Assembly: GCF_000972385.1 (NCBI RefSeq)
Contig: NZ_JXTE01000013.1
Location: forward strand, 62,001-126,000
DNA from: Streptomyces sp. WM6386
GTDB lineage: Bacteria; Actinomycetota; Actinomycetes; Streptomycetales; Streptomycetaceae
DNA length: 64,000 nucleotides
Direction of reading: 5' to 3'
Part shown: positions 28,478 through 36,085 of the stretch, piece after piece
Position numbering within the stretch: position 1 is the stretch's first letter
Layout: every line of letters starts with the position of its first letter
Made by a program: the position numbers and the translations under genes
Notes under the pieces: model-generated
The model's database searches: none
Told to the model about the DNA's origin: nothing
Seen by the model: only the letters and a program-made list of their open reading frames with translations

Positions 28478-28727
28478 GGGCGTACACCGTTCGTGCGTCC
28501 GTGCTGAGGGGCTGCCCCCTGTTCAACTGCCCGCGTGCCCGGGGGGAAGCGGGTCGGTGCCGTACCCGCCGAAACGTCACTCCTGTGGGTTTCGCACTGG
28601 TGGGATTCGAGCGTCAGTCGGGTGCTCGGCGACAGGATCCCGTCAATCGCGAGCCGGAGAGCGGGAGATGAGATTGATCTCCCCCTGCCCGGGCACACGC
28701 AGCGGAAAATCGAGAGAGGGGCTCTCC

Positions 28728-28982
28728 GTGCTCGTTCCGGATCCGAAGGTCGTCAGAAAGCTGCTGACGCGGTACGCATCGCTGCGGATCGCCGACGCGG
28801 AGCGGGGCAACCCGGCGACGACAAGGGAGTTGGAGGATGTCAGCTACACACTCTGCGTCATGATGGGCACCACCGGCATCCGCGACGCGGTCGCGAAGGC
28901 GGACGCCCTGCTCCTCGGTGTGGGCCGGACGGCGTCCACGGTGGAGGAACCGGCGCGACGCGGCGGCCTGTTGGCCGTGTGA
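28728..28982 (+). CDS. DUF5133 small protein
   Basis: An 84-residue soluble helical protein. VLVPDPKVVRKLLTRYASL followed by ARELEDVSYTLCVMMGT-like text is typical of the Streptomyces DUF5133 family as I know it; the function is unknown. GTG 28728 is chosen because GAGAGAGGGG stands about six bases upstream; the longer frame to the left is Arg/Pro-rich leader sequence. It is transcribed alone, between a minus-strand membrane protein and a minus-strand AraC-type regulator. Confidence 0.82.
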   Translation: MLVPDPKVVRKLLTRYASLRIADAERGNPATTRELEDVSYTLCVMMGTTGIRDAVAKADALLLGVGRTASTVEEPARRGGLLAV

Positions 28983-29009
28983 GACCGCGTCGGCACCAGG
29001 TCCGCAGGC

Positions 29010-29981
29010 TCACACGCGCACTGCCGGGGAGCCCGACTTCCCGTGGAAGGCCGAGCGATAGCCCTGCGGACTGGTGCCGACCACCCGGCGGAACCGCTCG
29101 CGGAACGCGGTCGGTGAACCGAACCCCGCCTGCTGCGCGATCCGTTCGATCGGGTGGTCGCTGTTCTCCAGCAGGTACTGGGCACGCCGCACCCGCGCCC
29201 GCAGCAGCCACTGCAGCGGTGTGGTGCCCGTCTGCTCGCGGAACCGGCGGCCGAACGTCCGCTCGCTCATCCCCGACCGGGTCGCCAGGGCGCCCAGGGT
29301 GATCTCCCGGGCCAGATTGTCCTCGATCCACTCCAGGACCGGTTCGAGCGTCGAGCCGCGGGGCACGGGCGGATGGTCATGGACGATGAACTGGGCCTGT
29401 CCGCCCTCCCGTTCGAGAGGCATGACGGACATCCGGGCCGCGTCCGCGGCGACCGCCGAGCCGAAGTCGCGGCGGATCATGTGCAGGCACAGGTCGAGGC
29501 CCGCCGCGGCACCGGCCGAGGTGAGGATCTGCCCGTTGTCGACATAGAGGACGTCCGGCTCCACCCGTACCTCCGGAAAGCGGCGCGCCAGCTCCTGTGC
29601 GGCCACCCAGTGCGTGGTGGCGTGCAGCCCGTCCAGCAGCCCGGCCTCGGCCAGCACGAAGGCACCCGCGCACACCGAGGCGATCCGGGTGCCCGCCGCG
29701 GCCGCCTGGCGCAGCGCCTCCAGAACGGGCCCGGGCGTCGGTCCGGCCGCCGGGGAGCAGCCCGGCACGACGACCGTGTCCGCGTCCGCCAGTGCCTCAA
29801 GACCGCGCTCGACGCGCAGCGAGAAGCCGCCGTCGGCCCGTACCTCCGGCGATGCGGCGCACAGCCGGACCCGGTACGCGGGGCGGCCGTCGGGCAGCCG
29901 TGTCCAGTCGAAGACCTGCATGGGCGCCGCCATGTCGAACGGCACCACCTGGTCGAGAGCCAGGATCGCCACGGTGTGCAT
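29010..29981 (-). CDS. GlxA-type transcriptional regulator (DJ-1 domain plus AraC domain)
   Basis: Regulator of about 323 residues. The N-terminal half is a DJ-1/PfpI-like domain (VAILALDQVVPFDMAAPMQVFDW) with the nucleophile-elbow segment IASVCAGAFVLAEAGLL near 100-118, including the Cys. The C-terminal half has two AraC helix-turn-helix motifs (LATRSGMSERTFGRRFREQTG and IAQQAGFGSPTAFRERFRRVVG). ATG 29981 is favoured over GTG 29990 by family alignment; neither has a clear ribosome site, so it may be leaderless. It is divergent from a DUF2269-type membrane protein, the probable target. Confidence 0.92.
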   Translation of the reverse strand: MHTVAILALDQVVPFDMAAPMQVFDWTRLPDGRPAYRVRLCAASPEVRADGGFSLRVERGLEALADADTVVVPGCSPAAGPTPGPVLEALRQAAAAGTRIASVCAGAFVLAEAGLLDGLHATTHWVAAQELARRFPEVRVEPDVLYVDNGQILTSAGAAAGLDLCLHMIRRDFGSAVAADAARMSVMPLEREGGQAQFIVHDHPPVPRGSTLEPVLEWIEDNLAREITLGALATRSGMSERTFGRRFREQTGTTPLQWLLRARVRRAQYLLENSDHPIERIAQQAGFGSPTAFRERFRRVVGTSPQGYRSAFHGKSGSPAVRV

Positions 29982-30000
29982 GAACGACACGATAGGCGGA

Positions 30001-30063
30001 TTCCCGCCAGCCCCACCACACCGGGCCGAGGGAAGAGCAGCAGGCCCCCGCGGTTGGCGGGAA
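30001..30063. promoter_or_regulatory. Inverted repeat between GlxA-type regulator and DUF2269 gene
   Basis: TTCCCGCCA at 30001-30009 and its exact complement TGGCGGGAA at 30055-30063 lie in the divergent promoter region, 45 bases apart. Two half-sites at helical distance suit an AraC-family dimer that loops DNA. The link to the adjacent regulator is inferred from position. Confidence 0.4.
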
Positions 30064-30160
30064 CCCGTCGGAAGCTGTCGTTTCAGCCTCTGGGCGACCT
30101 CGCACGGAGATCCCTAGCGTGGGCGGCCGAACACCTCCGAACCACCCTGGACGCCACCCC

Positions 30161-30616
30161 ATGACGAAGTTCCTGCTGTCCCTCCATGTCCTGGCCGCCA
30201 TCGTCGCCATCGGCCCCGTGACCGTCGCGGCCAGCATGTTCCCGCCCGCCGTGCGCCGCGCGGACCCCTCCGGGACGGCGGCGGACACCGTCGCCCTGCT
30301 GCACCGCATCTGCCGGGTCTACGCCCGCTTCGGCGTGGCCGTGCCGGTGTTCGGCCTCGCCACCGCCGTCGCGATGGGTGTCCTGGGTGATGCCTGGCTC
30401 ATCACCTCCATCACCCTGACCGCCGTGGCCGCCGGCATCCTGGTCGCCTTCGTACTGCCCCGTCAGGAGGAGCTTCTCGAAGAGCTGGGCGCCCGACAGA
30501 CGGTCGAGCGCGCCCACACCGTCCAACTCGCCATGTTCACCGGGATCTTCAACCTGCTGTGGGCCACGGTCACCGTTCTGATGATCGTTCGCCCAGGTTC
30601 CACGACGGGAGCCTGA
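30161..30616 (+). CDS. DUF2269-type integral membrane protein
   Basis: A 151-residue membrane protein with four hydrophobic segments (about 5-25, 58-77, 84-103, 128-147). MTKFLLSLHVLAAIVAIGPV, with an intramembrane His, is characteristic of the DUF2269 family of predicted integral membrane proteins. ATG 30161 is the start; upstream in-frame residues are leader. It is divergent from the GlxA-type regulator. Function unknown. Confidence 0.82.
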   Translation: MTKFLLSLHVLAAIVAIGPVTVAASMFPPAVRRADPSGTAADTVALLHRICRVYARFGVAVPVFGLATAVAMGVLGDAWLITSITLTAVAAGILVAFVLPRQEELLEELGARQTVERAHTVQLAMFTGIFNLLWATVTVLMIVRPGSTTGA

Positions 30617-30677
30617 GTCAAGCCGAACGGTGGAATTCACCCCGCAGGGTGCAGGGGCGCCTAGACTCGGCAGCTGC

Positions 30678-30693
30678 GCCCATACATATGGGC
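30678..30693. promoter_or_regulatory. 16-bp palindrome before small ORF
   Basis: GCCCATA and TATGGGC are separated by CA, a perfect palindrome 26 bases upstream of the GTG at 30719. A possible -10 element (TAGACT) lies at about 30662-30667, so the palindrome would sit at the transcription start, a good place for a repressor. No dedicated regulator is adjacent. Confidence 0.4.
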
Positions 30694-30718
30694 CATGACA
30701 CGAAAGGCACGTTGACGG

Positions 30719-30934
30719 GTGTTCCAGGATTCCCCCATCTATGACCGACTCATCGCGGAGCGCGGCGACGTCCCCACTCAGGTTCGCAGGGAGGCCGAGC
30801 GAGTCAGCAGGGAACTGGAGTTCGTCATGCAGCCCCTCCGCTCCATGGACCGCTCCCACTACGGAGAACTGCCCTCCGCGCCGCCCGCCCCGCAGTGGCA
30901 GCGGGCGGCCCTGCCCGGACCCGGGCAGCGGTGA
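30719..30934 (+). CDS. Small helical hypothetical protein
   Basis: A 71-residue soluble protein (VFQDSPIYDRLIAERGDVPTQVRREAER...). The first ~45 residues are predicted helical and charged; the tail is Pro-rich and disordered. GTG 30719 is the only sensible start; the ribosome site is weak. It ends three bases from the stop of the convergent tgmB gene. I do not know a function. Its position next to the peptide-maturase cassette is suggestive but unproven. Confidence 0.6.
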   Translation: MFQDSPIYDRLIAERGDVPTQVRREAERVSRELEFVMQPLRSMDRSHYGELPSAPPAPQWQRAALPGPGQR

Positions 30935-30937
30935 GGC

Positions 30938-31912
30938 TCAGGGGACCACGGTGTCCCTGCCATTGACGCGCCCCGCACCGTCCGGCACGGGCCGGGCCAG
31001 CCACTCGGCTATCGAGCGGGCGATCGGCTGACCCGTCTCCACCTCGACGAAGCCGAACTGCCCCGACTGATTGCACTCCAGGAACCACCACGTCCCGTCG
31101 GCGTCCTCGGCGAAGTCGAAGGCGCCGTAAGCCAGTTCGGCGTCGCGAACGTATGCACGCACCCCCTCGGCGACCCGTGGCGGGACGTCGGTGGGGCGCC
31201 ACGGAGAGGTGGGGGAGGCGAAACGGACGTCCACCTCGTCGTCCTCCGCGGTCGTCTTCCGCGCGGCCAGCATCCGGTCGCCCACCACCGTGAGCCGTAT
31301 GTCCGCCCGCTTGGCGACCCGCCGCTGCAGCAGCGTGGGACCGAACGCGACGGCGGAGAAGTCCGTGTCCGGCGTGACCCGGCTGGTCGGCACCGCCCTC
31401 GGCGGGTCCTGCGGATGCGCCCCGGAGACCGGCTTGACCACCAGGTCCGGATAGCGCGCGGAGAACTCGCGGGCGGCCTGCGGAAAGGTCGTGATCAGCG
31501 TGGCCGGCACGGGCAGCCCGCAGCGCTGGGCGTGCCGCAGCTGCCAGGGCTTGTGCCGGGCCCGACGGGAGGCGTCGGGGTGGTTCATCCAGCGCGCCCC
31601 CGAACTGCGGAGCATCCCGTACAGCGCCTGTGACGACTCCTCGGTCAGCCACCCGGACGGCTCGGCCGCCCGGGTGGCCGCGGTGCCCGGCCGCCGCACC
31701 CAGACGGACCGCAGCCCGTTGATGCTCACCAGCCGGCCCCCCGACGACAGATGGCCCCGGAAGGCGCCGTGCACGTACTCGCCCGACAGCGCCACCCCCT
31801 CGGTCAGGTCGGCGGGGTCGAGACGGACCACCGGAACCCCCGTCGAATTGAGGTGGACGACCACCATGTCGGCGGTGACATCCGCCTCACAGGTCAGAAT
31901 CAACACGGTCAT
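30938..31912 (-). CDS. tgmB: ATP-grasp ribosomal peptide maturase (graspetide ligase)
   Basis: ATP-grasp ligase of 324 residues of the SAV_5884/TgmB group, which builds side-chain ester or amide links in a ribosomally made precursor. Family features are the N-terminal MTVLILTCEADVTAD, ATP-binding VVKPVSGAHP, the substrate-side YGAFDFAEDADGTWWFLECNQSGQFGF, where Asp, Glu and Asn hold magnesium, and the phosphate-binding lysines in the middle domain. It starts 16 bases after the stop of tgmA, so both lie in one transcript. The PIMT-like methyltransferase (TgmC) that usually completes the cassette is absent here; the gene downstream is convergent and unrelated. Confidence 0.92.
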   Translation of the reverse strand: MTVLILTCEADVTADMVVVHLNSTGVPVVRLDPADLTEGVALSGEYVHGAFRGHLSSGGRLVSINGLRSVWVRRPGTAATRAAEPSGWLTEESSQALYGMLRSSGARWMNHPDASRRARHKPWQLRHAQRCGLPVPATLITTFPQAAREFSARYPDLVVKPVSGAHPQDPPRAVPTSRVTPDTDFSAVAFGPTLLQRRVAKRADIRLTVVGDRMLAARKTTAEDDEVDVRFASPTSPWRPTDVPPRVAEGVRAYVRDAELAYGAFDFAEDADGTWWFLECNQSGQFGFVEVETGQPIARSIAEWLARPVPDGAGRVNGRDTVVP

Positions 31913-31928
31913 CAGAGCCTGCCCGTGT

Positions 31929-32120
31929 TCAGTCGTCGAAGTGCGTCTTCGACCCCGCGGTCGAGGTCGTGGTCCCGAACTCTCTCAGCAGCGCGTGGTC
32001 GTGGGCGGCGATCCGCCCGTCCGAGAGCACGTTCAACTGCAGTCCGGTGTCGTAGGCGTACGGAGCGGTGACCTCCGACTCCGCTGCCGGACGTGCGTAG
32101 TTGAGCGCGAACGGTTGCAT
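31929..32120 (-). CDS. tgmA: Putative ATP-grasp target RiPP precursor
   Basis: A 63-residue precursor peptide. The N-terminal leader MQPFALNYARPAAE and the middle APYAYDTGLQLNVL match the actinobacterial ATP-grasp-target family as I know it. The C-terminal core FGTTTSTAGSKTHFDD is Thr/Ser-rich and ends in two Asp, offering hydroxyl donors and carboxyl acceptors for ester crosslinks made by TgmB. There are no cysteines, so it is not a lanthipeptide. ATG 32120 is preceded by GAGGGAGA. The gene is immediately upstream of tgmB on the same strand. Confidence 0.93.
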   Translation of the reverse strand: MQPFALNYARPAAESEVTAPYAYDTGLQLNVLSDGRIAAHDHALLREFGTTTSTAGSKTHFDD

Positions 32121-32298
32121 CGTCTCTCCCTCGTGGGTCCTGCGCCGATCCAGCGATGGTCACCTTGCGCCGTCGCTCGGGCCGCCGACTCCCGTCGGCT
32201 TCCTGAGACTTATACGAATCGAACGGGTGATTGGTTTCCTTACGCTGCGTAGTCATGGGCGGTTCATGGTCCGGACAATGGGGGAGACGTGGGCGAAC

Positions 32299-32574
32299 TC
32301 AGGCAGGTTCACTGCCCGAGTGCCTGCGCATCGTGCGCAACGCGAGCAGCAGGACGCCGATGTCGTCGAGGTACACGGGGTCGGGCACCAGGTCGGCCGG
32401 CAGGAAGAAGTACGCGAGAGCTCCCCAGAAGACCCAGCGCGGGCCGGTCGGAAGTCCGGCCTGCCGCAGGCCGCGCCGGGCCCGGACCAGTCGTACGAAC
32501 ACCGCGACGGCAACGGCGAGGACGGCCGCTGCGAGGAGCACGGCGACAGCGATCCATCGGGTGGTGGTGTCCAA
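32299..32574 (-). CDS. YkvA/DUF1232-type membrane protein
   Basis: A 91-residue protein with one N-terminal membrane segment (about 5-27) and the DUF1232 motif ALAYFFLPADLVPDPVYLDDIGVLLLAL, where the Pro-Ala-Asp-Leu-Val-Pro-Asp core is diagnostic. TTG 32574 is chosen because AGGAGGG lies just upstream and because further upstream residues are not family-like. It lies 178 bases upstream of tgmA on the same strand, but the gap makes co-transcription doubtful. Function unknown. Confidence 0.8.
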   Translation of the reverse strand: MDTTTRWIAVAVLLAAAVLAVAVAVFVRLVRARRGLRQAGLPTGPRWVFWGALAYFFLPADLVPDPVYLDDIGVLLLALRTMRRHSGSEPA

Positions 32575-32840
32575 CGGCCCTCCTCGTTCCGGTGCGCCCG
32601 CGAAGGGCGCGCGAATAACCGGATTCCCGCTCGGGGCGCCGGTATTGCCTGCCAGCGTCAAACCGGTGCACTCGAACACCAGTGGGAGTGGCGGGGTGGG
32701 GGTGCCGAAGCGGGAGTCATACCTGTGGCGCACCCGAGTGGCGCCCCCGGCGCGGACGCCCGGTAATGGTCACCGTAAGGTCGCGTGTCGCGCTTCGGGG
32801 ACGCAACAGCGGCCGCATCCCCTCGCTTGGAGAGCCGCGC

Positions 32841-33866
32841 ATGACCACTCGCTCGTCAACCCCGCAGTCGAACGATCCCGCCATACCCGCGACGGAGATC
32901 ACCGACGCCCTGAGCCCGGCGCCCGTCGTCGTCGGGGGGAGCGGTTCGGCCTACGGCGATCCGGTGGACGGCCTGGTGCGTGCCGCCGTGGCCGACCGGC
33001 CGCTGGAAGAGGTGGCCCAGCTCATCACGCTGCTCGAACAGTCCCCCCTGTACGCACGGGCCACGGTCGACGCGCTTCGCGCGGTCGGTGTGAACCGGTC
33101 CGTGGACGACGTCACCCGGCTGGTCGTCCTGCTCACCCAGCCGCCGCGGGACGTGGCGAGCGCGGACGAGGCGATCCGCGCCGCGGCCGAGACCCGCCCG
33201 GTCGAGGACGTGACCCGGCTGATGGCCCTGCTGCAACAGGCACCGCTCGAGCCGCACTGCGGGCAGGAGGCGGTCAGGGCGGCCGCCACCGGCCGGTCCG
33301 TCGAGGAACTCGTGGAGCTGATCGGCCGACTGGCCCAGGAGCGCAAGGGAGCCCCTCCGCCGCAGACCACGGAAACCGCCGCGCCGACGGACGACGCGGA
33401 CGACGCCGACCAGGACCGGAACCCGGCGAACCTCCCCGGCCTCGTGCGCCGCCGGCCCGCCGGACCTCCCCTCCGGCCCGCCCGCCTCACCGCGGTGGCC
33501 CTTCTCCTCTGCGCCGGCGCCCACTTCCCGGTGCACCAGGACGGGGTGTCCCTGCGCCGCTACGGTCTCGTCCTCGGTCTGGCCGGCCTGTGCGTGCTGC
33601 TCGGTCTGCTGGTGGCCGTGCGTCCTTCCGTGCCGGTACTGGCCGGAGCGGTCCTGGTGCCGGCCGCCCTGGCCGCGGCCCAGCTGTACGCGAGCCGCTT
33701 CGACTCGGGCCGGCTGTCCGCAGCCCTCGACCTCACACTCGCACCGGCCTGGATCGCCGGCCTCGCCGCCGTCTGCGCGGCACTCGCGGCGCTGACCGCC
33801 CTGGTCGTCCGGCTGGCCTCGCACACACCGGGGCGGAGCGCGGCGGACCGTCTGCTGGCGGAGTGA
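32841..33866 (+). CDS. Tandem-repeat membrane protein
   Basis: A 341-residue protein with two halves. Residues ~45-195 contain four successive repeats of about 37 residues with the pattern A-x-R-x-V/L-E-x-V-x-x-L-I-x-L-L-x-Q-x-P (DRPLEEVAQLITLLEQSP, NRSVDDVTRLVVLLTQPP, TRPVEDVTRLMALLQQAP, GRSVEELVELIGRLAQE). After an acidic linker come about four membrane segments (residues ~225-330). The repeats are likely helical hairpins displayed on one face of the membrane. I know no function. It stands alone, between divergent YkvA and a convergent unknown gene. Confidence 0.75.
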   Translation: MTTRSSTPQSNDPAIPATEITDALSPAPVVVGGSGSAYGDPVDGLVRAAVADRPLEEVAQLITLLEQSPLYARATVDALRAVGVNRSVDDVTRLVVLLTQPPRDVASADEAIRAAAETRPVEDVTRLMALLQQAPLEPHCGQEAVRAAATGRSVEELVELIGRLAQERKGAPPPQTTETAAPTDDADDADQDRNPANLPGLVRRRPAGPPLRPARLTAVALLLCAGAHFPVHQDGVSLRRYGLVLGLAGLCVLLGLLVAVRPSVPVLAGAVLVPAALAAAQLYASRFDSGRLSAALDLTLAPAWIAGLAAVCAALAALTALVVRLASHTPGRSAADRLLAE

Positions 33867-33931
33867 TCGCGCGGCGGGCGCCGCGGCCGACGGTGACCGG
33901 ACTGCCGTCGTGACCCCAGCGTCCGCGGCAG

Positions 33932-34993
33932 TTAGCCGACGCCGTTCTCGTCCCGTGGGGGCCGGCGAGGCTTGAAGCGTTCCAGGGTCCGGGTCAGCTG
34001 CTGCAGCGGCGAGCCCGGCTGTTCGGCGGACGGTTTCGGTGCCTCGGCGCCCGCCTCGCGGTAGGCGGCCAGCGCCTCGTTGGCGCGCTCGGCGGCCTCC
34101 CGGTACAGATCGCGGGACTTCGTCATCGCGTCGAGTGCCTCGGCGTACATGGCGACCAGCTCGCGCTGGCGGACCAGCTCCTCCTCGGCGGTCGTCAGCC
34201 GCCACTGCTCGCGCAGCGCGGTGAGCGCGTCCTCGGCACCCTCCGGCAGCGGCCTCGGCAGCCCGGCGAAGCGGGTCACGGCGTCGAAGAGTTCCGTGGG
34301 CCGGGTGCCGTCCAGGAAGACACTGCGCACGGAGAAGTCGTCGGCGTCGGTGTCGTGGTCGAGGGGCAGCGGGGACAGTACGACGGCTCCACCGCGCGGG
34401 ACCTGGACGTCGAACTCCTTCAGCGCCCAGTTGACCGCCCGCAGCTGATGCGGCGCGGCCCGGTGCTCCACCACGCGGTGGCGCAGACTCGCCGGCAGAT
34501 GCTCGGTCAGCGGCCGGCGGCCACGCTCGTCGGGGGTCATGGCCTCGTGGACGACGATGTGCAGCGCCCAGGAGTCGCGCACGCAGTCCCGCAGCAGGCG
34601 CCGCAGCTCCTTGTCGTCCTCGGGCAGCCGGTTGGCGTCCCGCAGGCGCAGACCGGCGACGGTGTCGTGGTCCCAGCCCGCGTCCGGACCCAGCGGCCAG
34701 AACATGCCGATGGGGGAGGCCCACGCCGCCTTCCACGGCTGTTCCGCCTCCGCGACCAGGACCCACTCCTCGCCGGACCCGAGCGTCAGCCGGGCCCGTA
34801 CCGTCACGTCGCCGTCGACCCGCCAGCGGGCCTCGAAGACCTGCTCCTCCTTGAGTTCCAGGAAGTCGTCGACGACCGCGCCGTCCTTGAGCTGCTGGAG
34901 GTTGACGCGGAGCACGTCCGCGGCGGCGGATCCGACGTGACGGCCGCGGGCCGGCCACACGGTGGGGGGAAGGGCTGCGGGGGAGGTCTGCAT
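33932..34993 (-). CDS. Conserved hypothetical protein with coiled-coil tail
   Basis: A 353-residue soluble protein starting at ATG 34993 (MQTSPAALPPTVWPARGR). The first ~250 residues form a mixed alpha/beta region with no motif I recognise (EEQVFEARWRVDGDVTV, ASPIGMFWPLGPDAGWDH). The last ~100 residues are a long amphipathic helix (RQRELVAMYAEALDAMTKSR then YREAAERANEALAAYREAG) and a charged tail. It is convergent with the repeat protein. The 390 bases upstream contain no well-supported gene. Confidence 0.7.
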   Translation of the reverse strand: MQTSPAALPPTVWPARGRHVGSAAADVLRVNLQQLKDGAVVDDFLELKEEQVFEARWRVDGDVTVRARLTLGSGEEWVLVAEAEQPWKAAWASPIGMFWPLGPDAGWDHDTVAGLRLRDANRLPEDDKELRRLLRDCVRDSWALHIVVHEAMTPDERGRRPLTEHLPASLRHRVVEHRAAPHQLRAVNWALKEFDVQVPRGGAVVLSPLPLDHDTDADDFSVRSVFLDGTRPTELFDAVTRFAGLPRPLPEGAEDALTALREQWRLTTAEEELVRQRELVAMYAEALDAMTKSRDLYREAAERANEALAAYREAGAEAPKPSAEQPGSPLQQLTRTLERFKPRRPPRDENGVG

Positions 34994-35383
34994 GAGTCCA
35001 TCTGTGGGGCGGGGTTCCGTGCGGCTACCAGTATCGTCACCGCCGGTCCGCGGAGGTCGGGCGGGGTCGGTATCCCGCCACCGTCCCCGTGCGAACCGCG
35101 CACTCGGGGTGTGCGCGATCCACTTCGGGTGGCCAGGGTTCACCCATGTCGGGGGTGCGATCCGCGCACCACAATGTCTGGGACGAACAGGGCCCGCCCA
35201 CCATCCGCATTGGGGCGGGCCCTGTTCCCACTGACGCGCGCGACGGCTGCACCGCGGCCTTCACGGCGAGGACCGGGCCGCCGGTTCCGAGCAGGCTCTC
35301 CTGTGCGGCCGAGCCCGTGATCAGCTTGCCGAGACTTGTGGGCGTGAGGGACCCCGGCACCCACCCGCCTTCACCACCGCGGT
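34994..35383. other. Intergenic region with strong hairpin and possible small minus-strand ORF
   Basis: This 390-base stretch has no firm gene. It contains a perfect 15-bp stem at 35185-35227. On the minus strand a GTG at 35360 opens a frame of about 45 codons with high G/C third positions (VPGSLTPTSLGKLITGSA...), preceded by AAGG. The frame runs through the hairpin to a stop near 35037, which argues against it being an intact gene. It may be a small conserved peptide gene with a changed end, or a relic. Confidence 0.4.
35185..35227. terminator. 15-bp perfect hairpin
   Basis: GAACAGGGCCCGCCC at 35185-35199 pairs without mismatch with 35213-35227 around a 13-base loop. There is no T run, which is usual for Streptomyces terminators. 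It lies downstream of the TetR gene (minus strand) and upstream of the unknown minus-strand gene, so it may stop transcription from the TetR side. Confidence 0.55.
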
Positions 35384-35977
35384 TCAGCGTGGTGCGAGCG
35401 CGGCGAAGGCCTCGTCGAGCAGGGTGACCAGGTCGAGCCGGCCGTCGGAGGCCGTCCAGTGGTCGAGGGCGACCTGGAGACAGTCGATCGCGGCGGCAGC
35501 CCGCACGGTCTGGGCCAGCGTCGGGTGTCCCGCGGTGCCGGACCGCTCGGCCAGCGCCTCGACCAGCGCGGGCCGCCAGCTGTGCTGTTTCTCCAGGTGA
35601 CGGGCGCACAGGGCCGGGGTCTCCCGGACCAGCCGGGTCGTCGCCAGCGATTCCTCCGGGTTCTCGTGATAGCGCGAGATGACGCTGTCCAGCGCGCCCC
35701 GCAGAGCCGTCCACTCGTCCTCGCCCGCCGGGCGGGCCCGCAGCGCGTCGGCCACCCGTCGGTCGTGGCCCTCGAAGGCGCCCAGGACGGCGTCCTCCTT
35801 GGTGCCGAAGTAGCGCAGGAAGGTGCTGCGCGACACTCCGGCGGCCGTCGCCAGGTCATCGAGAGTGACCTTGTCGAACCCCTCGCGACGGAACAACTCG
35901 AAGGCCACCTGTGCCAGTTCGGCCCGTACGGCGGCCCGGGCGATGTCTCTGGTGTTCGTACGCGCTGCTCCGGTCAC
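35384..35977 (-). CDS. TetR-family transcriptional regulator
   Basis: Repressor of 197 residues. The helix-turn-helix is FDKVTLDDLATAAGVSRSTFLRYFGTKEDAVL (about 34-66), followed by a helical ligand-binding domain with an acyl-CoA-like or small-molecule pocket that cannot be specified. GTG 35977 is the first usable start. It is divergent from a reductase/hydrolase operon, with inverted repeats between them that suit its operator. Confidence 0.92.
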   Translation of the reverse strand: MTGAARTNTRDIARAAVRAELAQVAFELFRREGFDKVTLDDLATAAGVSRSTFLRYFGTKEDAVLGAFEGHDRRVADALRARPAGEDEWTALRGALDSVISRYHENPEESLATTRLVRETPALCARHLEKQHSWRPALVEALAERSGTAGHPTLAQTVRAAAAIDCLQVALDHWTASDGRLDLVTLLDEAFAALAPR

Positions 35978-36004
35978 CCCGTGATCGTACCGCTATCCCG
36001 ACTC

Positions 36005-36052
36005 TCACTTGCAAGAGTGAAACTCGATGGCTAGCCTGACGCTCAGTTTCAC
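36005..36052. promoter_or_regulatory. Candidate TetR operators
   Basis: Two inverted repeats lie between the TetR gene and the reductase gene: TCACT-N6-AGTGA at 36005-36020, and GTGAAACT (36017-36024) with its exact complement AGTTTCAC (36045-36052). They overlap each other and the likely promoters. Position and symmetry point to autoregulation and control of the divergent operon; no binding evidence. Confidence 0.5.
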
Positions 36053-36085
36053 ATTGGACATCAAGAACCATGGAGGCGTGACCCT

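Noticed and set aside
30719..30934. Third gene (methyltransferase) of the tgm cassette
   Set aside because: It is 71 residues, convergent, and has no SAM-binding motif, so it cannot be TgmC.
31929..32120. Lanthipeptide or lasso precursor
   Set aside because: No cysteine in the core, no LanM/LanB or lasso cyclase; the ATP-grasp gene and leader motif place it with graspetides.
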